Assembly: GCA_034440615.1 (NCBI GenBank)
Contig: JAOTOM010005112.1
Span: forward strand, 479,501 to 543,500
Direction of reading: 5' to 3'
DNA: 64,000 nucleotides
Origin: Ashinkailepas kermadecensis
Taxonomy: Eukaryota > Arthropoda > Thecostraca > Neolepadidae
Of this stretch, positions 11,541 through 25,334 are shown one piece after another. The translations under genes were made by a program, and so were the position numbers. Each line of letters begins with the position of its first letter. Positions within the stretch are counted from its first letter, which is position 1. Below the pieces are notes generated by a model. It had not been told where the DNA came from, made no database searches, and saw nothing but the letters and a program-made list of their open reading frames with translations.

Positions 11541-11768
11541 GGCTGACTCCGCAGGTCAGGTTAAGGAGACCAATGCCGGGACACGGACAGTCGTCTGGTT
11601 GTCACCGTAGTTATTGTTTGACTCCTCAGGTCAGGTTAAGGAGATCAATGCCGGGACACGGACAGTCGTCTGGTTGTCACCGTAGTTATTGTTTGACTCC
11701 TCAGATCAGGTTAAAGAGGCCAATGCCGGGGCAAAGAGAGTCACCTGTTTGTCACCGTAGTTATTGGT
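11541..11768 (+). repeat. 75-bp tandem repeat, 3 copies
   Basis: Copies start with tgactcc at 11544, 11619 and 11694. The first two are nearly identical and the third more diverged. The 75-bp period keeps a frame open with a 25-residue repeat, but there is no start or context supporting a gene. Confidence 0.9.
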
Positions 11769-13240
11769 TCCTGGTCGTGATGAATGTATTTTTCTGCTTC
11801 ACCATATGGGGTTTCCGGCTTAGTCTAAAATCATGATACGTACATCGATCACGCCAGCATCAAGTAAAATAATTATGTGGTTAGCTGCTGACGCTACGAT
11901 TTCAGAAACAGATTGGGCTTAGGGTAATGTAAGGAGCGATACCAACGAATCTCAAATGTTTCCCCTTTAAAAAAAAGAAACGTGAAGGAGTGAATCCGAT
12001 AATTTTCTTCCAAAGTCACTGACATTTTCCCTCAACCAAAAATCGAATGAAACGTCGTTCACTTCGTGATTTCAAATTACCTTCTCAAACCCTGATTGAT
12101 CCATTTTTGGGTAGTAACACCAGATAAACACACGTTCTTTGTCCCCGAGTAATTTCTAGTGAATATTTCCAGTGATTACGTTCGGAAGTGTTGTGTTGGC
12201 AGCACGATGTTCGAAGATTCGGTGCAAGAATATTGCCAGGAGTAATGCCTGATAACAGCGTCACACTGAAACTTCACGCATTTTGTTGGTGACGGCCAAA
12301 CGCTAAAACTTCGAGTATTTCACTTTAATAAAATACTTTTCGGCGTGATCACTGAGATAACTCATCTAGGGTAAAGAAAGTTGCTTATTGCATGTGAATC
12401 CCTGTACTCTGGCGGAAGACAGGTGTTCATTCTGAATATTTTGCATCATATTAACTATTTTTATTTTATAATAATCCATATTTTAGCCTCCAGAGTGCGT
12501 GCAATACGTATAGTTTTTAAAAGCATCGTGTCATATCTTAGTGGCACAGCCTGACAATGGCGTGAAGCGTGGAACAGTATTGCAGGGCATCGCTTGCCGT
12601 TGCAAATATCTCCGTGCTTACAATATTCATTAGTGTCAAACTCATCATCATAAAACACTTATTTCCAATTTCATGCACCACTTAACCTGGTGACATCGTC
12701 AAAGGCCACATTTTTGCAGTTCAAGTTAATCAATTTGCTAAGCACTCATATTAAAGTTTACCTTGATTTTGCACGCTTTGTTCATGATAACTGCTTCAGC
12801 GTTCGTCTGAAAGCCGCATTGGGACGAGATGGTAGCTTGAGTCCGTGATCTGAATATATTGATTCTCCATGTTTTTTTTTACATGTGCGCTATCATCTGT
12901 CAGAATGGGCGGGAAATTTCACAGTGATGACTCGAATAGCTCAGAAGCTATCTCACAAGGTCTCCCGGGGGAAGGTGCGTGTTAAATTAACCCACCGCAC
13001 TCCGAGAGTTAAGAAGCATGCTTATCCTTTAGCATTCATTCTTGTACCTGAATACAATTGATGGACCACGATTATTTTCAAAATATGTTGCACGGAACGA
13101 TTTGGACACAGGGTTTGCATTCAGTGGGACCTAAAATAATGACTTACTCGTTGTCATTGGTTGTGACATAGGCATTGAGTCTGAGATGAATTATCTGTGC
13201 CATTCTGTTTGCAATCGAAATTCCATAGCCGGGCAATGAC
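11769..13240. other. No gene recognised
   Basis: Unique-looking AT-rich sequence. I see no frame, RNA gene or repeat that can be named. Confidence 0.45.
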
Positions 13241-13242
13241 CG

Positions 13243-13845
13243 GTAGGGCAGAGCAGAGCCTGTAGCTACTGAATCTCGCCTGTAGAACAGATCAGAGCTT
13301 GTAGTTGCTGAATCTCGCCTGTAGCTACTGAGTCCCGCCTTTAGAGCAGAACAGAGCCTGTAGCTACTGAATCCCGCCTGTAGAACAGAACAGAGCCTGT
13401 AGCTACTGAGTCCCGCCTTTAGAGCAGAACAGAGCCTGTAGCTACTGAATCCCGCCTGTAGAACAGAACAGAGCCTGTAGCTACCCAATCCCGCCTGTAG
13501 AGCAGAGCAGAGCCTGTAGCTACTGAATCCCGCCTGCAGAGCAGAGCAAAGCCTGTAGTTACTGAATCCAGCTTGTAGAGCAGAGCAGAGCTTGTAGCTA
13601 CTGAATCCTGCCTGTAGAACAGAACATGGTCTGTAGCTACTGAATCCCGTCTGTAGGATAGAACAGGGCCTATAGCTACTGAATCCCGCCTGTGGAGCAG
13701 AACAGAGCCTGTAGCTACTGAATCCCGCATGTAAAACAGAACATAGCCTGTAACTACTGAATCCCGCATGTAGGACGGAAGAGACCCTGTAGCTACTGAA
13801 TCCCGCCTGTGGAGCAGAGCAGAGCCTATAGCTACTGAAGCACTC
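13243..13845 (+). repeat. 39-bp minisatellite, ~15 copies
   Basis: The unit is cctgtagctactgaatcc followed by cgcctgtagagcagaacagag, with mostly point variants between copies. The 39-bp period is 13 codons, so two minus-strand frames (243 and 154 residues) stay open with 13-residue repeats such as FSSYRLCSVLQAG. There is no evidence these are expressed. Confidence 0.92.
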
Positions 13846-14612
13846 GGACTTTGCCTCTGGCACTTCGATATCCATATCAACAAATTTAAGTTATGTTCCT
13901 TTGTATTCTTTTTAGTTTATTATTTTAGTTGATATGTGCTGGGAATATTTTACCAGAAGACCGCGCCCTGCAGTCACGGGACTATTTCTATTCTAAAGAA
14001 TCATTGTCAATCATCATCAATCAATCAAAAAGTCGTTGCTCAAAATGCATTACGCGGTGGCCGGAGTCAGCTGGGCGGTGACAATGGCCTCTACAATAGC
14101 CAATGGATACGGCCTCCACTCAAAATCATTAAGACGAGTTCCTGGAAGGAGGCCTGTTCTAATCGGAGTTTCTTGCGTTGATCCCACGCCTAACAATTGG
14201 TAGGAAAATTTCAGTTCGAGATACAGCTTTAGCCACGAGCTAGAATGTTGTGAATGTACCGACTCGGTTCAGGTATCCACGGACACTAATATTTCAAGAC
14301 ACGTCCCTCAACGGATGGGACGACCTATAAGATCAGCTCTCTAGGCTTTGGTGCTTCAAGGGACTTAACCGGCTGTTGCAAGGCCTACTCTGAATGACAC
14401 CGGTTAGTTCAAGAGACTTCACACTTGGCTTCCATTACCTCATGTCAAACCAGGTAAGGACAGACTAAAGTGGGCGACACCACAACAGCAAAAAAAAAAA
14501 CGTTGTATTGGTCACACTTCAGCATAGGTCGTTGATGGCAACAGTGACTTTGAAAGCTTATATATCATGAATTGTATGGTTGCATCTCGTTGATACCATG
14601 CGCATTCCGGAT
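13846..14612. other. No gene recognised
   Basis: Sequence between the 39-bp minisatellite and the DNA transposon. Nothing is supported. Confidence 0.4.
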
Positions 14613-14655
14613 CGTTAGGCGCCAGCCGCAATATTAATGCGGACATCAGAGGGGT

Positions 14656-14675
14656 GGGGGGGGGGGGGGGGGGGG
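14656..14675 (+). repeat. G20 homopolymer inside copy A
   Basis: Twenty consecutive G, where copy B at the same place has only a short G run (cggggggatc). It is an expansion-prone site and a likely sequencing-error site. Confidence 0.9.
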
Positions 14676-15403
14676 ATCTCCAGAAAAGAAAGAAAACAGA
14701 TAGGTTCCTGACGTCATTCGAGAACTCTGAAATATGTGCCCGCGACAAGCGTGCCCGGATACTCACTAGTGCGTGCGCGAAGAATATAGTTACAATTTAT
14801 GGGACTCTGTCTCCATAAAATGTGGTGCGAAGTGCATTTAATAAATTTATCTTACCTTCAGACGTTAATTTCATTGCCACTTACAGTCATATATTGCGCA
14901 TATTGTTACTTTGCGTACTGGCTTATGGAACTATTTTCCACCATAGCCGGCAGGACCCGCGGCTCGCGGTCCGTCCCCGACCGCCCGGCATTCAGTGGCG
15001 GGGCGCGCTTGGGGGCGCGGACCATTCCCTGAATATTAATGGGCCCCAACGACAAAGATACAGGTAGATTTTCATATTTGAAGCGAAAGGCGATGTGCCT
15101 GGAATGAGTTCCGCCACCACTGGAGTTGAGTCCGACAGGTTTTCTCGATATTGTTTAAGAACATTACGCTTATGGGCGTTGAATGGCAAGAATGCATCTA
15201 CAACCGTGAATTTCACCTACACCATTTTGGCGTGGCAGAGTCGATGTTGCTTAGTATTGTTGAAGGGTGGAACTTTACTTTTTGTCGTGCCACAGCTCGG
15301 CTGTCCTACGGATCCTCTGGACAGCAACCGTCGGCGCTTGACATGCATCGAGCCACGCCAGAACCTCAATAATGCCGAAAAGCTTCATGTCAAAAGTTAA
15401 AAA

Positions 15404-15780
15404 ATGGCAGGGTTAAATATAGTTGAAAGTAGTCGAGTATGGCATCAGAAGGCAGCTGATTTTATACCGTTTTATTTGAGACCATTGGAAATGAATTCGC
15501 TAATGTACAACATCTGATATACAATTTAACGGAATACCATGTGATAATTCGAGACACAAATCCTGAAATTTGGTGCAAAAATGACCGGGTTAGATATATA
15601 TAAAAGTAGTCGAGTATAACATCAGAAGGCAGCTGATTTTATGGCGGTTTATTTGAGACCATTGGAAATTAATTCGATAATGTAGAATATCTGATATACA
15701 AACTAAAGGAATACAATGTGATAACTTGGGACACAAATTATGGAATTGAGTGCAAAAGTGATAGGGTTCAACCGTCATGG
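15404..15780 (+). repeat. Internal ~178-bp tandem duplication in copy A
   Basis: Two units share aaagtagtcgagtat, gcagctgattttat, gtttatttgagaccattgga and ggaatac(a/c)atgtgataa. Copy B has one unit (about 24770-24955), so the duplication is specific to copy A. A third unit begins copy C at 16151. Confidence 0.8.
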
Positions 15781-16072
15781 AAGTTATTTAAGATGATATA
15801 AATATGTAGCACGTTTGATTTACGTTTAGTTAAGAACATTGGAAATTGTCAGCACATCACACAGAAGATGTAGGATACGTTTTTATTACAAGATGTTGAG
15901 TGGCCAATTGCTCCATTTTCATTTGAAGGGTAAAGTGACAGGGTGAAATGATTTGATAATACAACGAACTATATATCATAAGAGAGCTTGTTTCAATGTT
16001 GTTCAAATTTTACCATTGGAAATTACTTGCACCTCCTCTAGAAACTAGAATATAGCAGTAATCATAGCAAGC

Positions 16073-16114
16073 CCACTCTGGTGGTGTTCCTTCACAAACG
16101 CACCACCAGAGCGG
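16073..16114 (+). repeat. Subterminal hairpin of the CGTTAGGCG element
   Basis: CCACTCTGGTGGTG and CACCACCAGAGCGG form a near-perfect 14-bp stem around a ~14-base loop. It is conserved at the same distance from the right end in copy C (about 16653-16686) and copy B (about 25258-25299, with one stem change). Confidence 0.8.
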
Positions 16115-16150
16115 CGCCACGAGTATTATGTCCGCTGATGACGCCTAACG

Positions 16151-16722
16151 GTGTTAGATATCTATAAAAGTAGTCGAGTATGTCATTGGAAAGTAGCTGA
16201 TTTTATGCCAGTTTATTTGAGACCAATGGAATAAATTCGCTAATGTAGGACATCTGAAATATAATTTAAAGGAATACAACGTGATAATTTGGAACACGAA
16301 ACCTGGAATTGAGTGCAATAATGACAATAATAACAGAGAAATAATGACCTTCATAGAAGTTATTCAAGATGATAAAAAAATAGCACCTTCGATTTTCGTT
16401 TAGTTAAGAACATTGGAAACTATCAGCGTATAACACAGAAGATGTATGACGCGTTTTATTGCGAGATGTTGAGTGGCCAATTGCTCCCATTTCAACTTAA
16501 ACGCAAAGTGGCAGGGTGAAATGATTTGATAATAAAACGAACTGCACATCATAAGCGAGCTTATTTCAATGTTGTTCAAATTTGACCATTGGCAATTACT
16601 TACACCTCCTCTAGAAACTAGAATATAGCAATAATCATAGCAAGCCCACTCTGGTGGTGTTCATTCACAAACCCACCACCAGAGCGGTGCCACCAGTATT
16701 ATGTCCGCTCATGAAGCCTAAC
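16151..16722 (+). mobile_element. CGTTAGGCG element, copy C (right-half only)
   Basis: It starts abruptly at gtgttagatatctataaaag, immediately after the right terminus of copy A. It then follows the right ~570 bp of the element, including the subterminal hairpin, to a decayed terminus tgaagcctaac. The left half is missing. It could be a tandem duplication of A's right end or a separate truncated copy. Confidence 0.75.
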
Positions 16723-17985
16723 ATGTGTGTAGCTAAACAAAACTCTGACAATGACCGCCAAGTTTTCTGACGTAAACATAGCAAAAACATGACGCTCAGA
16801 TTAGAGTCTCCTTCCATCATCCCCTCGTCTTGCCCATTATGTGTACAATCCCCGACTTGTGATCGCATTGTTTTTAACAACTTTAAAGTGGGTCTGACGT
16901 GAAAATACATATTCGAGATTTTGGGATTTTCTACGGCTTATGAAACAGATGTAAGGTGTATATCCATTCACGAAAATGCACAAATGCAAAAAAATGCATT
17001 ATAAGAACACGAGGATATCTACAAATGTCCATCTCTCGGTTCTCAAAATTCCATGTTCTCATTGACACAATTTGCTTCCAGGGCTAATTTCCTGATGGGG
17101 AAAATACAATAAATAACCAAATGAAGCCATTGCTAAGTAAACAATAGCCTCTAGAAATTGGTCCATGAAGTTTGCATCGTGTAATCCGTTCTTTCCCCTC
17201 TCACTCCGATCGGCTCGAAGTTGTTCTTTTGATGGGCTGCGAAGAAGGAGGTTCCCTCATGCTGGAGACCCCATTGCTCGGAGGCCCCTACGACCTTCCC
17301 CGCACGGGCGTTGATTTCCAACAATTATTGGGGCGCACGATACATGAAGCAATGGGTGAGCCCAAATGCATTTGGGGGAGGGGCACACACCATAGGGTCT
17401 CATCTTCAAAGTTAAATTATTTGTGGGGGGAGGGGGGGACAAAGACAAAATTAAGGAGCACATGCCTCTTCAAGAGCATATATAACAACATCCATGCTTC
17501 GCCCCCTCTTGGAAGGAGTCCGTGCTACACCACCTTCAGGCGCACGTTATTCTTCTCATGCTATTTTATATCCCTGAGAGCCGAAACAACTCTCTTCATC
17601 CTCGCATCCACGCACTATGAAATTCCCCAGGAAATCATGAGTTATGCAGGCACTCGAACTAATGGAAGGATCACATTACTATATGAATGCAACTCTAGAA
17701 TTATGCAAGCTTTTCAAATACCAAGAGCATTGCAATTAACTTCAAAGCCATCGTTGATTTCTGATCAATTTAATCTGTAAGCCACAATTCGCCGTTCGGC
17801 GGGTCCTGCGGAGATTCGGCACTACTTGGCCGACCTTTGGCCGTGACCCCACCGGGCTGACCAGACGGTGCTGCGGCGTACCGTGCCCTCCGCGCCACCT
17901 TGACGCCCTGTGGGTGTCGCTGGTTGTCGACACGTATGTCCCCTACCACCCGTCTGCCCCTGCTCGACGTCGTCATCGACAGCTC
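16723..17985. other. No gene recognised
   Basis: It contains a 202-codon open frame (17172-17780, plus strand) with no recognisable domain, low-complexity G runs within it and no supporting context. I treat it as chance. Confidence 0.4.
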
Positions 17986-17989
17986 TATG

Positions 17990-19110
17990 CTGACCATCGG
18001 GCTTCCCGGCACCACGTTGAGCCTGTAGTGTGGCCACAGGGCGGCGCTGCCCGGCCGCCACGAGTGCACCTGGCGAGACCTGCAGCCCGTGGTGTGGCCA
18101 CTGGGCCGCGCTGCCCGGACGCCACGAGTGCACCTGGCGAGACCTGCAGCCCGTGGTGTGGCCACGGGGCCGCGCTGCCCGGCCGCCACGAGTGCACCTG
18201 GCGAGACCTGCAGCCCGTGGTGTGGCCACGGGGCCGCGCTGCCCGGCCGCCACGAGTGCACCTGGCGAGACCTGCAGCCCGTGGTGTGGCCACGGGGCCG
18301 CGCTGCCCGGCCGCCACGAGTGCACCTGGCGAGACCTGCAGCCCGTGGTGTGGCCACTGGGCCGCGCTGCCCGGACGCCACGAGTGCACCTGGCGAGACC
18401 TGCAGCCCGTGGTGTGGCCACGGGGCCGCCGCCCGGACGCCCGAGTGCACTGGCGACGCCGTGGTGGGCCACTGGGCCGCGCTGCCCGGACGCCACGAGT
18501 GCACCTGGCGAGACCTGCAGCCCGTGGTGTGGCCACTGGGCCGCGCTGCCCGAACGCCACGAGTGCACCTGGCGAGACCTGCAGCCCGTGGTGTGGCCAC
18601 GGGGCCGCGCTGCCCGGCCGCCACGAGTGCACCTGGCGAGACCTGCAGCCCGTGGTGTGGCCACGGGGCCGCGCTGCCCGGCCGCCACGAGTGCACCTGG
18701 CGAGACCTGCAGCCCGTGGTGTGGCCACGGGGCCGCGCTGCCCGGACGCCACGAGTGCACCTGGCGAGACCTGCAGCCCGTGGTGTGGCCACGGGGCGGG
18801 CTGCCCAGCCGCCACGATTGCACCTGGCGAGACCTGCAGCCCGTGGTGTGGCCACGGGGCCGCGCTGCCCGGACGCCACGAGTGCACCTGGCGAGACCTG
18901 CAGCCCGTGGTGTGGCCACGGGGCCGCGCTGCCCGGCCGCCACGAGTGCACCTGGCGAGACCTGCAGCCCGTGGTGTGGCCACGGGGCCGCGCTGCCCGG
19001 CCGCCACGATTGCACCTGGCGAGACCTGCAGCCCGTGATGTGGCCACGTGGCCGCGCTGCCCGGCCGCCACGAGTTCACCCGGCGAGACCTGCAGTCGGT
19101 AGCTGGTCGG
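17990..19110 (+). repeat. GC-rich 64-bp minisatellite, ~17 copies
   Basis: The unit starts ccacgagtgcacctggcgag and runs through acctgcagcccgtggtgtgg to ctgcccggccg. Unit starts fall at 18058, 18122 and 18186. Variation is mainly ctgggcc/cggggcc and cggccg/cggacg. One unit at about 18421-18480 carries several small deletions. Because 64 is not a multiple of three and the unit lacks stops, long frames (337-489 codons) stay open in several phases on both strands; these are artefacts. Confidence 0.95.
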
Positions 19111-20811
19111 CTGGTACATGCCGGCAAATGTGCGCAGTCGGGGCGCGGCTTCACCACACGCCTCATCGACCTCGCCGGGACCGTCACGCCGCTCTGCCAT
19201 CGAGTTTGGCTCACCGCACTCGCCCGAGAGCACCTGCAATGCAATGCCTTGCGATCCAATGCAACGGCGCCCTCATGCCGGCGTGGAAAAAAACACCTTT
19301 TCAGCTGGTGCCACCGGCAACCCAGGCGTCGGCGTACGCATAGACCGACACTAGGAATGGCAAATACTGACCATTTTGGACCGAATGCTGGGCCCGGGTG
19401 GGGCCCGGTCAAAATTAATTGAAGTCCTGTCAAAAGATCAGTGTTTTCAACGTATACTTATTTCCATCTGAAGTAGCAACATAGTTTTTCCTGTTTAATT
19501 AAGGTCACATAGGCAGTTCACATCACATTGGAAAACCTCACCACTAAAACATGGATTGAAAATAATCATCTCATCAAGACTTCCTTTTCCCATTGACAGG
19601 TATTGATAGCAACATGACGGCTGGTCGACGCGCCCTAAAGCTCAAACAACCTACCAACCAACAGCATGATGGTTACCAGACAAATAATCAAACACATAGG
19701 TTAGTGCTCACTATTTACCATTATCAGCCTCAGGAAGCAACATATTGAGTCTAGACGAGTTGGGGAGACCGGATCTACTTGATGCACGAGATGATGGATA
19801 CCGGTCCTTGTCAATGTTCATTAGCAGCCGGTGACGTCACCCGGGTGCAAGGTTGGGTTCAGTCGGTCATCACGACAGCAAGCAAATTGTGCTTTTCCGA
19901 GAACATTCCTAACTAGCAAGGATATGGGATATGTATAAATTATATTTCATGTGAAAAATTGTCGCATGGTATTTCCAAAAGGGTGGCAATTTTTGCAGGA
20001 ACGTGCTAGTTATGCTGTGAAGTAGTGCTATTTAGACGCATGTCATATCCATCGACACTATTTGACCTGAACGTCCTGGAGTGTGCGTAGATCCTCTCTG
20101 AATTGAATAATGTAAATTTTAACCGTATGGCGGTGCATGGCAAATATTGAGCTTAAAATTTAAGTTTGTCCCTCCCCACCTGTACCCGCCGACCAAAATT
20201 CGTGGCGCAGCCCTACTCTTTGGGGTTTGGATATCATCAGGCCACGTGATTATCAGGTCATCAAAATTAATCAATTGTGTATGATCCCGAACAGTCAAAT
20301 GACTTCACCCGCGCTGGGTTGAGAACGATGTCGGTTCTAAGCTCGGCTCCATGCTTCTCCAGGGACTATGCTCAGCGAACACACGTCGCCAGGACTCCGA
20401 CGAGCACTGCTTTGACAAGGGCAGACTTCGGCTGAAATACTTTGGTGACAATCCGGAACTTTCTGGAGTCCCGGCTCAACATAAATGTCAATCCTTTTGT
20501 AGCGTGAAGGCTCGATTTGGATTCCGCAACAATTAGGTGGAACCCGTAAGCGTGGAGAGAGATTTTAGATGCTCATGTGAGGATTTCACTGCGATTATCC
20601 TGCATTGCTTTAGGCATAACGCGAAGTTTATCAATGTTAGGGGGAAGTGTCACCGTCCATCTCCCACCGTGGCTCATGGCTGTGTCACTGGCGCCATGTG
20701 AATCATACTTTTGTCATTCATGCAATCATATATTGGCTACAGTATCTTTAATGCTAGATGAGTTCAGGCCGTCAATATGTCACTATGTCCTACATCATAA
20801 TTGAGGTGAAA

Positions 20812-20815
<4 letters not shown>
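19111..20815. other. No gene recognised
   Basis: GC-rich at the left, AT-rich to the right. It includes the inverted copy (19621-19661) of the GTTA/ggctttagggcg motif seen at 9794-9835. Nothing else is supported. Confidence 0.45.
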
Positions 20816-22779
<1,964 letters not shown>

Positions 22780-22925
22780 TATGTTACAAAATAAAGATTT
22801 TTGGGTGTTATTTTGCCTGCCAACTAAAAAGTATGCATGTGCAGAGGAAATAAGTAGTCACATGCTAACCACGTTCGTGAACATTGCGTTGGAAAAAGAA
22901 ATTCCAAGAATTAAAAATAATTATC
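22780..22925 (-). repeat. Dispersed repeat R1, reverse copy
   Basis: Read on the minus strand it gives ttccaacgcaatgtt, gttagcatgtgac, tttcctctgcacatgcatac, and then agttggcaggcaaaataaca. This is the uninterrupted version of the unit split by the LINE at 1611-5520. Confidence 0.75.
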
Positions 22926-23855
22926 TTAAACTCAAACTTATCCTGTAAACAAGGACCTGACCATTAGTGGTTAGGCGAGATATTCAGCCTTACTTCTCAA
23001 GCGACTATTACCTACTGACATTGGCAAACAATTACCAAAGTGTGCACGAGTTGGTGTGACACAGAATGTACATCATTTCATATAGCACCATGGGAACAAT
23101 AAGATAATTTATAGGAGACCGACGGACATGCTAAGTTGGCATTAATCATCAGATTGGAGCCGGGACGGAGAGTTGTCATGGATAGTTTGAGATGCATGTG
23201 CTCTAGCAATATCAACGCTGACCAGATATTCTTAATTTGATTTCCAGGATAGCCTTCGCTTAAAAGCCACTGGCAAGGGAACAAAAACAACAATGCCAAA
23301 TATGCTTGATTTGTGAACTTTGGAGCATCTTGGCTCTAGTTATCTTGGCTTGATACAACAGTGTTCCCTATAAAAGCATGAAGCCGGTGGTGATGGCTGC
23401 CATACATGTTGTTAATGGCTTCCTTTTTTTCGCTGCAGCAAAAAGCGCAAGTCCTCTCGACGCGCGGATTCCAAATGGTGACGATGTGGAACAACTTCGG
23501 CCACTGTCCACCATCGCCTCAGTGACCTGTGTGTGCGCCCTCTGTGACATGTATGGCCAATGGCGGCCATTCTCGTGGTCGGTATCTCAGAAGCCTGCTT
23601 GCTTTGTCCGCCGTCGCCAGCTCTACCCACGCCTCTGCCTCCCCTTTGGTGATGTTGATTGCCGCACCACGTGTGCTCGAGCCGATGCGACTTTTCCGTT
23701 CATTCAGTTCTTCTGAGAGTAGCGCTACCCGCAAACAGCATGTCACCGCAGTGCCTCGCCTAGCAAAATTTGACGGGTGTGGGGGCGCTACCAATGGGTC
23801 CACATTCCAGCCTTTCAAGTTCCTGCTCCCAACAGTAATGCTGACACAATGAGAA
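22926..23855. other. No gene recognised
   Basis: Three overlapping ~100-codon frames at 23378-23852 lack any recognisable domain. Nothing is supported. Confidence 0.4.
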
Positions 23856-23986
23856 ATACCTGATTGGGGAGGCCCCGGTCACAAATGGGAAGAGGGGTGT
23901 AGGAGGAGCACGGCCTTCGCAGTTAACATGTTGGATGGGGTGCTGGTCACGACTGGGAAGAGGGGTGTGGGAGGGACACGGCCTTC
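23856..23986 (+). repeat. ~67-bp minisatellite, left part (split by copy B)
   Basis: Two units with cacggccttc, gcagttaacatgttggat, ggtcac and gggaagaggggtg(t). The array stops at cacggccttc, where the transposon begins, and resumes at 25335. Confidence 0.85.
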
Positions 23987-25334
23987 CGTTAGGCGTCAGA
24001 CGCAATGTTAATGCGGACATCGGGGGGATCTCCAGTAAAGTAAGAAAACAGGTAGGCTCCTGATGCCATTCAAGAACTTCGAAATATACGCCCGCTACAA
24101 GCGCGCCCGGATGCTCACTAGTATGTGCGCGAAGAATATACTTGCAATTTATGATATACTGTCTCCATAAAATATGATGCGAAGTGCATTTATGAAAGTT
24201 AGCTTGCCCTCAGGCGTCAATTTCATTGCCACTTACAGTGTTACATTGCGCATATTGTTACTTTGCGTATTGTTTTCTGGACTATTTTCCACCATAGACG
24301 GCGGGCCGCCGGCGACGCTGCCGGCGGCCCGGGGCTCGTCGCCGGCCACCCGCCATTCACGGATATGACGGGGCGCGGAACCATCCTCTTAACGTTAATG
24401 GGCCCCAACGCCAAAATTACAGGCAGATTTTCATACTTGAAACGATAGGCGATATGTCTGACATGATTTCCGCCACCATTGGAGATGATGCCGACAGGTT
24501 TTCTCGATATGGTTTAGGCACATTACACATATGGGCGTTGAATGGGAAGAATGCATCTACAACCGTGAATTTCTCCTACACCATTTTGGCGTGGCAGAGC
24601 CGATGTTGCTTAGTATATATTGCTCAAGGCTGGAACTTTATTTTTTGTCGTGCCACCGCTTGGCGGCCCTTCGAATCCTTTGGGCAACTACTGTCGGCGC
24701 TTGACGTGCATCGAGCCATGCCAGGATCTCAATCATGCCGGAAAGCCTCATGTCAAAAGGTGAAAATGACAAGGTTAGATATCTATAAAAGTAGTCTAGT
24801 ATGGCATGATAAAGCAGCTGATTTTATGCCGTTTTATTTGAGACCATTGAAAATTAATTCGGTAATGTAAAACATCTCATATGCGATTTAAAGGAATGCA
24901 ATGTGATCATTTAGGACACAAATTCTGGAGTTGAGTGCAAAAGTGACAGGGTTAAACCTTCACGGGAGTTATTCAAGATGATATAAATATGTAGCACGTT
25001 CGATTTTCGTTTAGTTAAGAACATTGGAAATTGTCAACACATCACACAGAATATGTTTGACGCGGTTTTATTACAAGATGTGGAGTGGCCAATTACTCCC
25101 ATTTCACTTTAAGGACAAAGTGACAGGGTGAAATGACTTGATAATAAAACGAACCACACATCATAAGATAGCTTGTTTCAATGTTGTTCAATTTTGACCA
25201 TTGGAAATTACTTGCACCTCTCTAGGAACTAGAATATAGCATTAATCATAGCAAGCCCACTCTGTTGGTGTTGCTTCAAAAACCCACCACCAGAGCGGCG
25301 CCACCGGTATTACGTCCGCTCATGACGCCTAACG
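23987..25334 (+). mobile_element. Non-autonomous DNA transposon, copy B (CGTTAGGCGTCA termini)
   Basis: A perfect 12-bp terminal inverted repeat: CGTTAGGCGTCA at 23987 and TGACGCCTAACG ending at 25334. Subterminal GCGGACAT/ATGTCCGC-type blocks follow. The element is inserted inside a minisatellite unit: left flank ends ggccttc and right flank begins cgcagttaac, while uninterrupted units read ggccttcgcagttaac. This fixes the ends within about 2 bases and implies a very short target duplication. One frame (24454-24870) is partly conserved with copy A but matches no domain I know. Confidence 0.88.

Larger units (their letters stand above)
14613..16150 (+). mobile_element. Non-autonomous DNA transposon, copy A (CGTTAGGCG termini)
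   Basis: It begins CGTTAGGCGCCA and ends TGACGCCTAACG, an imperfect terminal inverted repeat, with GCGGACAT as a further shared subterminal block on both sides. It is colinear with copy B (23987-25334) over its length, except for a diverged GC-rich block (14950-15030), a G20 run and an internal ~178-bp tandem duplication (about 15404-15780). It encodes no recognisable transposase. The superfamily cannot be assigned from the termini alone. Confidence 0.82.

Noticed and set aside
13144..13883. 243- and 154-codon repeat-protein frames on the minus strand
   Set aside because: Both derive from the 39-bp minisatellite; no evidence chooses between them.
17172..17780. 202-codon frame as a host gene
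   Set aside because: No recognisable domain, contains G-rich low complexity, and no supporting context.
17770..19433. Long open frames (337-489 codons) on both strands
   Set aside because: They are translations of a stop-free 64-bp minisatellite in several phases; no start, domain or splice context favours one frame.
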